Below, piece after piece: positions 43,905 through 53,824 of a DNA stretch of 64,000 nt. Numbering within the stretch: position 1 is the stretch's first letter; the number at the start of each line of letters is the position of its first letter. The position numbers and the translations under genes are program-made. The notes under the pieces are model-generated. The model had not been told where the DNA came from and ran no database searches. It was given only the letters and a program-made list of their open reading frames with translations. Source of the stretch: Sphaerotilus sulfidivorans (GTDB taxonomy: Bacteria > Pseudomonadota > Gammaproteobacteria > Burkholderiales > Burkholderiaceae_C); NCBI RefSeq assembly GCF_013426975.1, contig NZ_JACCPY010000003.1, positions 124,001 to 188,000 of the forward strand, read 5' to 3'.

Positions 43905-44632
43905 GCCCAGGCCTCCTGAGTGCCGCGGCCGGCGCCCGCCTCGGCTGCGCGCCAGCGCACCAGCGCGATCAGCAGATGCAGGCTGCCGACCACGCCCAGC
44001 AGCACCAGGCCCAGCGCCAGCGCCAGCGGCAGATCGCCCTTGCTGGTCTCCAGCGCGATGGCGGTGGTCATCACCCGGGTCGAGCCGGCGATGTTGCCGC
44101 CGACGATCATCACCGCGCCGACCTCGGCCACCGCCCGGCCGAAGGCGGTCAGCAGGATGGTCAGCGCCGCCACCCGCTGGTTCAGCAGCAGCAGCGCGGC
44201 CGATGTCATCGGCCCGGCCCCGAGCGAGGCGAGCTGGTCGCCGCCTTCCTGCAGGCCTTCGCTGACCAGGCGGTGCGTCAGCGCGGCGATCAGCGGCACC
44301 ACCAGGATGCTCTGCGCGATCACCATCGCGGTCGGCGTGAACAGCAGGCCGAACGCGCCCAGCGGCCCGGAGCGCGACAGCAGCAGGTAGACCGCCAGAC
44401 CCACCACCACCGAGGGCAGCGCCAGCAGCGTGTTGAGCAGCCCCAGCACCGCGCCCCGGCCGGGAAAGCAGGCCACCGCCAGCCAGGCGCCCAGCAGCCC
44501 GCCGGCCAGCGCGCCCAGCAGACAGGCGCTGGCGCTCACCCGCAGCGACAGCGCGACGATGTCGAGAAGCACGGGGTCGAGCGAGGAAATCAGGCGCCAG
44601 GCCAGGCTCAGGCTGTCGGAGAAGGTGTTCAT
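43901..44632 (-). CDS. tupB: Tungstate ABC transporter permease
   Basis: 243-residue inner-membrane permease with about five to six helices and the EAA-loop region HRLVSEGLQEGGDQLASLGAGP. AEVGAVMIVGGNIAGSTRVMTTAIALETSKGDLPLALALG is the typical conserved portion of TupB-type permeases. It is the first gene of the tup operon; the operator-like repeat lies 56-73 bases upstream. Confidence 0.92.
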   Translation of the reverse strand: MNTFSDSLSLAWRLISSLDPVLLDIVALSLRVSASACLLGALAGGLLGAWLAVACFPGRGAVLGLLNTLLALPSVVVGLAVYLLLSRSGPLGAFGLLFTPTAMVIAQSILVVPLIAALTHRLVSEGLQEGGDQLASLGAGPMTSAALLLLNQRVAALTILLTAFGRAVAEVGAVMIVGGNIAGSTRVMTTAIALETSKGDLPLALALGLVLLGVVGSLHLLIALVRWRAAEAGAGRGTQEAWA

Positions 44633-44687
44633 CGGGCGGCGGCATCGGAACGGACGCGATTCTTGCCGCAGCGCCCGCCGCTGACCA

Positions 44688-44705
44688 TATGTCGCCGACT
44701 GCATA
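44688..44705. promoter_or_regulatory. Putative operator in the tup/moeA divergent promoter (TATGTC-N6-TGCATA)
   Basis: TATGTC-GCCGAC-TGCATA. One arm is identical to the aor repeat and the other keeps four of six bases, with the same 6-base spacer. It lies between the divergent tupB and moeA genes and could control both. Confidence 0.5.
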
Positions 44706-44788
44706 GCCGGCGCGGGCGGGCATCGCCCTATCATCGGCCGATCGATCCTCTGACCGGCGTGCGCCTGCCCGGCCGCGCCCCACCGACC

Positions 44789-46063
44789 ATGCCCGAACTC
44801 GGCCCCTCCCCCCTGATGACCGGCGGCGACTCGCTCGACGTCGCCGCTGCCCGTGCCGCCATCGCCGCGGCGATCCGCCCGATCGACGGCCGCGAGACGC
44901 TGCCGCTGCGCCAGGCGCTCGGCCGCGTGCTGGCCGAGGACGTGATCTCGCCGATCGACGTGCCGGCCCATGACAATTCGGCGATGGACGGCTATGCCTT
45001 CGCCGGCAGCGCGCTGGCCGACGGCGCCGAGACGGTGCTGCGGGTGGCCGCCACCGTGCATGCCGGCGATGTGCCGACGATGACGACCGCGCCCGGCGAC
45101 TGCGTGCGCATCATGACCGGCGCGGTGATGCCGCCGGGCCTCGACACCGTGGTGCCGCAGGAGCTGTGCCGGCTGGAAGGCGGCCGCATCCGCATCGCGC
45201 CCGGCACGCTGCGCGCCGGCGACAACCGCCGCCTGCGCGGCGAGGACCTGAGCCGCGGCCGCCCGGCGGTGGCCGCCGGGCGGCGCCTGCGCCCGGCCGA
45301 CCTGGGCCTGATCGCCTCGCTGGGCATCGCCGAGGTCGCGGTGGTGCGCCGGCTGCGGGTGGCGCTGTTCTCGACCGGCAACGAGCTGCGCACGCTCGGC
45401 CAGACGCTGGACGCCGGCTGCATCTACGACAGCAACCGCTACAGCCTGATGGGCGCGCTCGAGCGTCTGGATGTCGAGGTGATCGATCTCGGGCTGGTGC
45501 GCGACGACCCCGAAGCCCTGGCGGCCACGCTGGACGAGGCCATCGCGCGTGCCGACGTGGTGCTGACCAGCGGCGGCGTCAGCGTCGGCGACGCCGACTT
45601 CACCAAGGACCTGCTGGCCCGCCGTGGCGAGATCGCGTTCTGGAAGGTCGCGATGCGGCCCGGGCGGCCCTTCGCCTTCGGGCCGCTGCGCCGCGCCGAG
45701 CAGGCCGATGCGGCCTGGCTGTTCGCGCTGCCGGGCAATCCGGTGGCCGCGCTGGTGACCTTCTACGCCTTCGTGCGCGACGCGCTGCTGACGCTGGGCG
45801 GCGCCACGCCGCAGCCGCTGCCGGTGCTGCGCGCGCGCTGCACGACGCCCGTGCGCAAGCGCCCGGGCCGCACCGAGTTCCAGCGCGGCATCGTCTCGCC
45901 CGGCGCGGACGGCCGCTGGGAAGTGCGCCTGACCGGCACCCAGGGCGCCGGCGTGCTGCGCAGCATGAGCGAGGCCAACGCGCTGGTGGTGCTCGGCCAT
46001 GCGCAGGGCTCGGTGGCCGCCGGCGACGAGGTCGAGGTCTGGCTGTTCGACGGTCTGGTCTGA
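44789..46063 (+). CDS. moeA: Molybdopterin molybdenum/tungsten insertase (MoeA family)
   Basis: 424 residues, full-length MoeA. Typical stretches are [93 protein letters not shown] and [14 protein letters not shown]. MoeA inserts the metal into adenylated molybdopterin. Its position, divergent from the tungstate transporter and next to the aor genes, suggests a copy used for tungsten, as proposed for second MoeA paralogues in tungsten users; whether this genome has another MoeA cannot be told here. Confidence 0.93.
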   Translation: MPELGPSPLMTGGDSLDVAAARAAIAAAIRPIDGRETLPLRQALGRVLAEDVISPIDVPAHDNSAMDGYAFAGSALADGAETVLRVAATVHAGDVPTMTTAPGDCVRIMTGAVMPPGLDTVVPQELCRLEGGRIRIAPGTLRAGDNRRLRGEDLSRGRPAVAAGRRLRPADLGLIASLGIAEVAVVRRLRVALFSTGNELRTLGQTLDAGCIYDSNRYSLMGALERLDVEVIDLGLVRDDPEALAATLDEAIARADVVLTSGGVSVGDADFTKDLLARRGEIAFWKVAMRPGRPFAFGPLRRAEQADAAWLFALPGNPVAALVTFYAFVRDALLTLGGATPQPLPVLRARCTTPVRKRPGRTEFQRGIVSPGADGRWEVRLTGTQGAGVLRSMSEANALVVLGHAQGSVAAGDEVEVWLFDGLV

Positions 46064-46076
46064 GCGGAGTCCGAGA

Positions 46077-46097
46077 CGGGGCCCTCAGGCGGCCCCG
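46077..46097 (+). terminator. Hairpin after moeA
   Basis: Stem CGGGGCC and GGCCCCG with a 7-base loop, starting 13 bases after the moeA stop. No T run follows. Confidence 0.4.
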
Positions 46098-46156
46098 CGG
46101 CGTACCGTGACACGGATGTGCGAGGCTGGAACAGCCCTCCGCATTTACCCTGGATC

Positions 46157-46183
46157 GGGAAGCGTTCCCGAGGCCCGGGAAGC
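46157..46183. promoter_or_regulatory. Palindromic upstream site plus half-site (possible activator site)
   Basis: CGGGAAGCGTTCCCGA at 46156-46171 contains the palindrome GGGAA-N3-TTCCC. A half-site CGGGAAGC follows at 46176-46183. The palindrome is centred about 124 bases upstream of the start site predicted from the sigma-54 promoter, the usual range for enhancer-type activators. Confidence 0.5.
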
Positions 46184-46260
46184 ATCAAAAGCGACCGCAA
46201 GGGCGGCTGCACGCGGGCTGGAGCTAGTAGGTTCCCCAGGGTTCGCCGGTCTTCTGCCAG

Positions 46261-46275
46261 TGGCACATTTGTTGC
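46261..46275 (+). promoter_or_regulatory. Sigma-54 (RpoN)-type promoter of the PQQ dehydrogenase gene
   Basis: TGGCAC-ATTTG-TTGC matches the -24/-12 consensus TGGCAC-N5-TTGC in every core position, with the invariant GG at 46262-46263 and GC at 46274-46275 at the right spacing. The predicted start is near 46287, leaving a leader of about 57 bases. Confidence 0.65.
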
Positions 46276-46277
46276 CC

Positions 46278-46290
46278 GGGAAACGTTCCC
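46278..46290. promoter_or_regulatory. Second copy of the palindrome, over the predicted start site
   Basis: GGGAAACGTTCCC, flanked as CGGGAAACGTTCCCGA, differs from the upstream copy at one base in 16. It would overlap the start of transcription from the sigma-54 promoter, a position suited to repression or looping. Confidence 0.5.
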
Positions 46291-46343
46291 GAACGGCACC
46301 CTCGCCGTTCCGTGACACAGCCACCTCTCCGAGGAGACCGACC

Positions 46344-48080
46344 ATGCAGAAGAAACTTCTGAGCCTGCTGGTGTGCGCCGGACTTTCGTCCATCGCCCAC
46401 GCCACCGTGACCGACAAGATGATCGAGAACGACGCCGCGACCCCCGGCGACGTGCTCAGCTGGGGCATCGGCCAGGAAGGCCAGCGCTATTCCCCGCTGA
46501 AGAAGATCAACACCAGCACCGTGTCCAAGCTGGTGCCGGCCTGGTCCTTCTCCTTCGGCGGCGAGAAGCAGCGCGGCCAGCAGAGCCAGCCGCTGATCCA
46601 CAACGGCAAGATGTTCGTGACGGGTTCGTACTCGCGCATCTTCGCGCTGGACGCCAAGACCGGCGCCAAGCTGTGGAAGTACGAGCATCGCCTGCCCGAC
46701 GGCATCATGCCCTGCTGCGACGTGATCAACCGCGGCGCCGCCCTCTATGACAACCTGGTGATCTTCGCCACGCTGGACGCCCAGCTGGTCGCGCTGAACC
46801 AGGACACCGGCGAGGTGGTCTGGAAGGAGAAGATCGACAACTACGCCGACGGCTACTCCGCATCGGCCGCGCCGCTGATCGCCGAGGGCCTGCTGCTGAC
46901 CGGCGTGTCGGGCGGCGAGTTCGGCATCGTCGGCCGCGTCGAGGCGCGCAACCCGAAGACCGGCGAGCTGGTCTGGGTGCGCCCGACCGTCGAAGGCCAC
47001 ATGGGCTACAAGTTCGACAAGGACGGCAACAAGATCGAGAACGGCATTTCCGGCGAGCGCGGCAAGACCTGGCCGGGCGACCTGTGGAAGACCGGCGGCG
47101 CGGCCACCTGGCTGGGCGGCAGCTACAACAAGAAGACCGGTCTGGCCTACTTCGGCACCGGCAACCCGGCGCCGTGGAACAGCCACCTGCGCAAGGGCGA
47201 CAACCTGTACTCGACCTCGACCGTCGCGATCGATGTCAAGACCGGCCAGATCAAGTGGCACTACCAGAGCACTCCGAACGACGGCTGGGACTATGACGGC
47301 GTCAACGAGTTCGTGACCTACGAGGAAGGTGGCCAGGTGCTGGGCGGCAAGGCCGACCGCAACGGCTTCTTCTACGTCAACGACGCCAAGACCGGCAAGC
47401 TGGTCAACGCCTTCCCCTTCGTCAAGAAGATCACCTGGGCCACCGGCATCGACCTGAAGACCGGCCGCCCGAACTTCGTGCCGGAGAACCGCCCGGGCGA
47501 CCCGACCGCCTCGGCCGACGGCAAGAAGGGCGGCTCGGTGTTCACCGCCCCGTCCTTCCTGGGCGGCAAGAACCAGATGCCGATGGCGTACTCGCCGGAG
47601 ACCAAGCTGTTCTACGTGCCGGCCAACGAGTGGGGCATGGAGATCTGGAACGAGCCGATCACCTACAAGAAGGGTGCCGCCTACCTGGGCGCCGGCTTCA
47701 CCATCAAGACGCTGGGCGACGGCCCGATCGGCGCGCTGCGCGCGGTCGATCCGAAGTCCGGCAAGATCGTCTGGGAAGTGCCCAACAACGCCCCGCTGTG
47801 GGGTGGCGTGCTGACCACCGGCGGCAACCTGGTGTTCTGGGGCACGCCGGAAGGCTATCTGCAGGCCGCCGACGCCAAGACCGGCAAGGTGGTCTGGAAG
47901 TTCCAGACCGGCTCGGGCATCGTGGCGCCCCCGGTCACCTGGGAAGACAAGGGCGAGCAGTACATCGCCGTGGCTTCGGGCTGGGGCGGCGCCGTGCCGC
48001 TGTGGGGTGGCGACGTGGCCAAGAAGGTCAGCTTCCTCGAGCAGGGCGGCTCGGTCTGGGTGTTCAAGCTGGTCAAGTGA
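46344..48080 (+). CDS. PQQ-dependent alcohol dehydrogenase, lanthanide-type
   Basis: 578 residues with signal peptide, a quinoprotein propeller that oxidises alcohols in the periplasm. The adjacent Cys124-Cys125 (MPCCDV) form the ring disulfide beside PQQ. Metal and active-site residues are Glu192 (SGGEFGI), Asn274 (GTGNPAPWN), catalytic Asp316 and Asp318 (WDYDGVNE). The Asp two residues after the catalytic Asp marks lanthanide-dependent enzymes (XoxF, PedH); calcium enzymes have Ala or Ser there. Tryptophan-docking repeats such as [11 protein letters not shown] recur. Start ATG 46344 has GAGGAG upstream. No cytochrome c gene adjoins it. A sigma-54-type promoter precedes it. XoxF versus PedH subclass cannot be settled here. 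Confidence 0.93.
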   Translation: MQKKLLSLLVCAGLSSIAHATVTDKMIENDAATPGDVLSWGIGQEGQRYSPLKKINTSTVSKLVPAWSFSFGGEKQRGQQSQPLIHNGKMFVTGSYSRIFALDAKTGAKLWKYEHRLPDGIMPCCDVINRGAALYDNLVIFATLDAQLVALNQDTGEVVWKEKIDNYADGYSASAAPLIAEGLLLTGVSGGEFGIVGRVEARNPKTGELVWVRPTVEGHMGYKFDKDGNKIENGISGERGKTWPGDLWKTGGAATWLGGSYNKKTGLAYFGTGNPAPWNSHLRKGDNLYSTSTVAIDVKTGQIKWHYQSTPNDGWDYDGVNEFVTYEEGGQVLGGKADRNGFFYVNDAKTGKLVNAFPFVKKITWATGIDLKTGRPNFVPENRPGDPTASADGKKGGSVFTAPSFLGGKNQMPMAYSPETKLFYVPANEWGMEIWNEPITYKKGAAYLGAGFTIKTLGDGPIGALRAVDPKSGKIVWEVPNNAPLWGGVLTTGGNLVFWGTPEGYLQAADAKTGKVVWKFQTGSGIVAPPVTWEDKGEQYIAVASGWGGAVPLWGGDVAKKVSFLEQGGSVWVFKLVK

Positions 48081-48156
48081 GATCGCCCGAGCCAGTGAAC
48101 ACGGCCCGTGCGGGTGAGGTGATTCCTTGACCCGCTGATCCGTGACCGCACGGTCC

Positions 48157-48187
48157 AGGCCCCGCTTCGGCGGGGCCTTGTCGTTTG
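48157..48187 (+). terminator. Intrinsic terminator after the PQQ dehydrogenase gene
   Basis: Stem AGGCCCCGC with GCGGGGCCT around a TTCG tetraloop, followed by TGTCGTTTGT. Confidence 0.75.
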
Positions 48188-48336
48188 TGCGCCTCAGTGC
48201 GCATCGACGGCGAGACCGCAGGCCGGATCCACCCGGCCGAGACACGGAGCATTACCGTTTTTTCCACAACAGGGCACGATCTCCACAAAGGGCAACACCG
48301 AGAATCGGGCACTTCACCCCCGGACTGGCTCGCCTG

Positions 48337-49031
48337 ATGACCCGCCTTCTCTCGCCCTCCCGCTGCCGCGCCCTGGGCGCCTGCCTCGCCACCGCCTTGC
48401 TCGCCGGCTGCGGCGGCGGCCATGACGACGATCGCTTCGACGTGCGCGCCGGCCTGCGCAACCTGATGACCCAGCCGCGTGCGCTGACGCTGACCGGCAG
48501 CAGCGGCACCGTCAGCTACACGCTGACGCTGACCAACACCCCGCAGCAGGCCGGCACCTATCCGCGCACGGCCCAGGTCGGCGCCCGCAGCGAGCTGGTC
48601 AGCCGGCTGTGGGTGAGCGCCGCCACGGTCGACACGGTCAGCGCCCTGAACCATCTGGACAGCGACGGCCTGGCCTTCGGCTCGACCGACGGCAGCGGCC
48701 GCTGCACCGACATCAGCTCGACGCCGACCGCCGCACTGCCGACCGCCGCGCTGCGCACCCAGAGCGGCCCGCAGGCGGTCCACGAGGAATACGACAGCTG
48801 CAGCGCCAGCGCCACCCGCCTGGGCAAGGCTGCCTCCAGCTGGCGCCTGGTCGGCGAGGACAATGACCGCTGGACGATGCTGTGCGTGCAGTCGGTGCGC
48901 ATCAGCTCGGTCAGCATGGTGGTGGGCGCGCTCACCGAGCACTGCCACGAGATCGCCTCCGACGGCACGATCGGCGCCCGTGCACGCGCCACCGTCACGC
49001 TGAGCAGCGGCACCGCGCTGACGATGAAGAA

Positions 49032-49038
<7 letters not shown>
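48337..49038 (+). CDS. Putative lipoprotein, function unknown
   Basis: 233 residues with a lipoprotein signal ([12 protein letters not shown]), so lipidation at Cys is expected. The mature protein is rich in Ser, Thr and Ala with beta-type repeats ([24 protein letters not shown]) and four or more cysteines (GRCTDIS, YDSCSAS, MLCVQS, EHCHEI) that could form disulfides. I do not recognise a family. Its 3' end overlaps the convergent lolD gene by 7 bases. Confidence 0.7.
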
Positions 49039-49737
<699 letters not shown>

Positions 49738-49745
<8 letters not shown>

Positions 49746-50994
49746 AGCGCAGCGCCTCGGCAGGGTTGACGCGGCTGGCGCGCCAGCTCGGATACAGGGT
49801 GGCCACGAAGGCGAGCGCCAGCGAGATCAGCCCGATCGGCACGATGTCGGCCGCCTGCGGATCGCTGGGCATGCTCGAGATCAGGTAGATGCTGCCCGGC
49901 AGGAAGGAGGCGTTGAACAGGCGCTCCAGCGCCGGCACGATCACGTCGACGTTGAAGGCCACCGCCAGACCCAGCGCCAGGCCGCCCAGCGTGCCGATCA
50001 CGCCCGAGGTCGCGCCCTGCACCATGAAGATCGCCATGATCGAGCGGGGGCTGGCGCCCAGCGTGCGCAGGATCGCGATGTCGGACTGCTTGTCGGTCAC
50101 CGTCATCACCAGGGTCGAGACCAGATTGAAGGCCGCCACCGCCACGATCAGCGTCAGGATGATGAACATCATGCGCTTCTCGATCTGCACCGCGTCATAC
50201 CAGGCGGCATTGGTGCGGGTCCAGTCGCGCACCAGGAAGGCGGGGCCGAGCTGGCCGCCCAGCCGCGCCGAGACCTCGCGCGCGGCCTGCTGATCGGCTA
50301 GGCGCAGCTGGATGCCCTGCGGGCCGCCGGTGCGGAACAGCCGCGCCGCATCGTCGATGTGCATCAGCACCAGGCCGCTGTCGTATTCATAGTGGCCGGC
50401 CTCGAAGACGCCGGAGACGGTGACCTGCTTGAGCCGCGGCACCACCCCGGCCGGCGTGGTCTGCCCGCCCGGGGTGACCAGCGCGATCGTGTCGCCCGGC
50501 GCCACGCCGAGCGAACGCGCCATCTGCAGGCCGATCAGCACATTCCACTGGCCGGGCTGCAGCGTCGCCAGCTCGCCGTCGCGCAGCCTGGCGGCCAGCG
50601 GCGTGACGCCCGGCTCGTCGGCGGGCGAGATGCCGCGGATCATCGTGCCGCGCATGTCCTCGCCGCGCGCCACCAGCGCCTGCGCGGCGACGAAGGGCGC
50701 GGCCGCCTTCACCTGCGGATCCTGCGCGGCACGCCGGGCCAGCGCCTGCCAGTCCTCGATCGGCTGGCCGTCGGCGGCATGGATCTCGACATGCGCGATC
50801 ACGCCGAGCATGCGGTCGCGCACCTCCTTCTGGAAGCCGTTCATCACGCTCAGCACGATGATCAGCGCCGCCACGCCCAGCGAGATGCCCAGCATCGACA
50901 CGCCCGAGATGAAGGAGATGAAGCCGTTGCGGCGACCGGCGCGACCGGCGCGCGTGTAGCGCCAGCCGATGCGGATTTCGTAGGGCCAGTTCAT
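49738..50994 (-). CDS. lolC: Lipoprotein-releasing ABC transporter permease LolC/E
   Basis: 418 residues with one N-terminal helix, a large periplasmic domain and three C-terminal helices. [44 protein letters not shown] is partly typical of LolC/LolE (the FISFIS and VMNGFQ stretches), and the end is [18 protein letters not shown]. Only one permease is seen, as in bacteria with a single LolF-like subunit forming a homodimer. The start ATG is at 50994. Confidence 0.93.
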
Positions 50995-51077
50995 GGGGAG
51001 GCGATGCTACCCGAGTCGGGCGACGGATAATCCCGCCGCCCGCCCTGCTGTCCGTCGTGCCCGCCGACCTCGCCCCG

Positions 51078-52067
51078 ATGCCCACCTCCGCTGCCGCCCC
51101 TTTCGACCACCTGCTGATCCCCCACGCCAGCGCCGCCTCCGAGGCCGGCGCGGCCGCGCTGAAGGTGGTGAAGCTGCCGAATCTGGCGGCGCTGCTGGCG
51201 CGACTGCAGCCACTGGCAGACGCCACGCCCGAGGCGGACGCCGACGAATACAGCCTGAGCGCGCCGCACGAGCGCGCGCTGGCCGCGCTGCACGGCTGGT
51301 CGGGCGAGGACGGCCGCCTGCCCTGGGCCGCGGCCGACGCGGCCGACGACGGCCTGCGCGCGGACGCCGACACCACGGGCGCGCCCTGGGGCCGGCTGAC
51401 GCCGGTGCACTGGCATGTCGGCAGCGATTCGGTCACGCTGGTCGATCCGGCCGCGCTCGCGCTGGACGAAGCCGAGTCGCGCGCGCTGTTCGAGGCGGTC
51501 AAGCCCTCCTTCGACGCCGAGGGCTGGACGCTGCTGTGGGGCGCGCCGCTGCGCTGGCATGTGCGCCACGAGGCGCTGGGCGGGCTGGCCTGCGCCTCGC
51601 TGGACCGCGCGGTCGGCCGCAACCTCGACCTGTGGATGAGCGACGCGCCCGAGGCCCGCCGGCTGCGCCGGCTGCAGGTCGAGGCGCAGATGATCTGGCA
51701 CGAGCACCCGGTCAACGCCGCACGCGAGGAGGCGCGCGCGCTGACGGTCAACTCCTTCTGGCTCGACGGCTGCGGCGCCGCGCAGCCGCGCCGGCCGCTG
51801 GCCGAGGCGGGCGTACAGGTCGACGATCGGCTGCGTGCGCCGCTGCTGGCCGGCGACTGGGCCGCCTGGGTCGCTGCCTGGCAGGCGCTCGACGCCGGTC
51901 CGGTGGCGGCGCTGCGCGCCCGCGCCGAGGCCGGCGAGCCGGTCACGCTCACCCTCTGCGGCGAGCGCCACGCGCGCCGCTTCGACCTGAAGCCGCGCGG
52001 CTGGCTCTCCCGGCTGATGGGCGCGCCGCGCCCGGCCGACGCCTCCGCCCTGCTCGCCTCGCTCTGA
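51078..52067 (+). CDS. RpfE-like conserved protein upstream of recJ
   Basis: 329 residues, soluble. Stretches such as HLLIPHASA, LTPVHWHVGSDSVTL, EGWTLLWGAPLRWHVRHE and VNSFWLDGCG match proteins named regulatory protein RpfE, found next to recJ in beta- and gammaproteobacteria. Molecular function is unproven. A GTG at 51057 would add seven residues; I chose the ATG at 51078. recJ begins 8 bases after the stop, so both are in one operon, divergent from lolC. Confidence 0.75.
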   Translation: MPTSAAAPFDHLLIPHASAASEAGAAALKVVKLPNLAALLARLQPLADATPEADADEYSLSAPHERALAALHGWSGEDGRLPWAAADAADDGLRADADTTGAPWGRLTPVHWHVGSDSVTLVDPAALALDEAESRALFEAVKPSFDAEGWTLLWGAPLRWHVRHEALGGLACASLDRAVGRNLDLWMSDAPEARRLRRLQVEAQMIWHEHPVNAAREEARALTVNSFWLDGCGAAQPRRPLAEAGVQVDDRLRAPLLAGDWAAWVAAWQALDAGPVAALRARAEAGEPVTLTLCGERHARRFDLKPRGWLSRLMGAPRPADASALLASL

Positions 52068-52075
52068 ATCCGACC

Positions 52076-53806
52076 ATGACCCCGCAACTCGAACTCCGCG
52101 ATGTTCCGCCCCGCGCCGCCTGGGCGCTCGAGCAGGCCGGCGTGCATCCGCTGCTGGCGCGGCTCTTCGCCGCCCGGGGCGTGAGCCGCGCCGACGAGCT
52201 CGACGACGGCCTGGCCCGGCTGCTGCCGCCCGACACGATGAAGGGCACGCCGGAGGCCGCGCAGTTGCTGGCCGACACGATCGACGCCGGCCGGAACATC
52301 GTCGTCGTCGCCGACTACGACTGCGACGGCGCGACCGCCTGCGCGGTGGCGCTGCGCGGGCTGGCGATGCTGGGCGCGCGCCCCGGCACGCTGCACCATG
52401 TCGTGCCCGACCGCGCGGTGCACGGCTACGGCCTGACGCCGCCGATCGTCGATCTGGCGCGTGTCTTCGACCCGGCGCTGCTGGTCACCGTCGACAACGG
52501 CATCGCCGGCCATGCCGGCATCGACCACGCGCACGCGCTCGGCATCCAGGTGCTGGTGACCGACCACCACCTGCCGGCGGTCGATGCCGAAGGCCGTCCC
52601 GACCTGCCCGGCGCCGACGTCATCGTCGACCCGAGCCAGCCGGGCTGCGCCTTCGAGAGCAAGGCCATCGCCGGCGTCGGCGTGATGTTCTATGTGCTGC
52701 TGGCGCTGCGCGCCGAGCTGCGCCGGCGCGGCCGCTTCGACGCCGCCAGCCAGCCGCGGCTGGACGCGCTGCTCGACCTGGTCGCGCTGGGCACGGTCGC
52801 CGATGTGGTGAAGCTCGATGCCAACAACCGCCGGCTGGTCTCGCAGGGGCTCAGGCGCATCCGCGCCGGGCGCATGCAGCCCGGGGTGGCGGCGCTGTTC
52901 GCTGCGGCCGGGCGCGATCCGCAGCGCGCCGGCTCGACCGACTTCGGCTTCGCGCTGGGCCCGCGCCTGAACGCGGCCGGACGGCTGGCCGACATGTCGA
53001 TCGGCATCGCCTGCCTGCTGTGCGACGACCCGGCGCAGGCGGCAGAGCTGGCGCGCACGCTCGACGCGATCAACCGCGAGCGCCGCGATGTCGAGGCCGG
53101 CATGCGCGAACAGGCCGCGCTGCTGCTGGAGTCGCTGATGCCCGCAGGCACGCCGCCGCCGGCGATCGTGCTGCACGACGAGGCCTTCCACGAGGGCGTG
53201 GTGGGCATCGTCGCCGGGCGGCTGAAGGAGCGGCTGCACCGGCCGACCTTCGTGTTCGCGCTGGGCGGCGACGGGCTGCTGAAGGGCTCGGGCAGGTCGA
53301 TTCCGAACTTTCATCTGCGCGACGCGCTCGACCGGGTCAGCAAGCGCCACCCCGCGCTGCTGCGCCGCTTCGGCGGCCATGCGATGGCGGCGGGCTGCAC
53401 CATCGCGCCGCAAGACTTCGACGCCTTCGCGCAGGCGCTGCAGGACATCGCCCGCGAGGAGCTGGACGAAGCCACGCTGCAGCGGCGCCTGGCCACCGAC
53501 GGACCGCTGGAGCTGCGCTGGTTCGAGGCCGACACCGTCTCGCTGCTGGAGGCGCAGGTCTGGGGCCAGGCCTTCGACGCGCCGGTCTTCGTCGACGAGG
53601 TCGAGGTGGTCAAGCAGCGCCTGATCGGCGGCGACAAGCACCTGAAGCTGTCGGTGCGCCATGCCGGCCAGCTGCGCGACGCGGTCTGGTTCCACCACGC
53701 CGAGCCGGTGCCCGAGCGGGTGCGGCTGGCCTACCGGCTCGCGCTCGACACCTGGCAGGGCCAGTCGCGGGTGCAGATGATGGTCGAGGCGGCCGAGCCG
53801 CTCTGA
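52076..53806 (+). CDS. recJ: Single-stranded-DNA-specific 5'-3' exonuclease RecJ
   Basis: 576 residues. DHH-phosphoesterase motifs ADYDCDGATA, VDNGIAGHAG, VTDHHLP and GTVADVVKL, the DHHA1 region EGVVGIVAGRLKERLHRP and GGHAMAAGCTI, then the OB-fold C-terminus. RecJ degrades single-stranded DNA in recombination and mismatch repair. The length is standard. The start ATG at 52076 begins MTPQLELRDVPPRAAW. Confidence 0.96.
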   Translation: MTPQLELRDVPPRAAWALEQAGVHPLLARLFAARGVSRADELDDGLARLLPPDTMKGTPEAAQLLADTIDAGRNIVVVADYDCDGATACAVALRGLAMLGARPGTLHHVVPDRAVHGYGLTPPIVDLARVFDPALLVTVDNGIAGHAGIDHAHALGIQVLVTDHHLPAVDAEGRPDLPGADVIVDPSQPGCAFESKAIAGVGVMFYVLLALRAELRRRGRFDAASQPRLDALLDLVALGTVADVVKLDANNRRLVSQGLRRIRAGRMQPGVAALFAAAGRDPQRAGSTDFGFALGPRLNAAGRLADMSIGIACLLCDDPAQAAELARTLDAINRERRDVEAGMREQAALLLESLMPAGTPPPAIVLHDEAFHEGVVGIVAGRLKERLHRPTFVFALGGDGLLKGSGRSIPNFHLRDALDRVSKRHPALLRRFGGHAMAAGCTIAPQDFDAFAQALQDIAREELDEATLQRRLATDGPLELRWFEADTVSLLEAQVWGQAFDAPVFVDEVEVVKQRLIGGDKHLKLSVRHAGQLRDAVWFHHAEPVPERVRLAYRLALDTWQGQSRVQMMVEAAEPL

Positions 53807-53824
53807 CCCGCGCCGAGATCGGGA

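Noticed and set aside
42295-44632. Molybdate transporter modABC
   Set aside because: The binding protein has the TupA-type TTSTxxSG motif, and the ATPase lacks the C-terminal MOP/TOBE extension typical of ModC.
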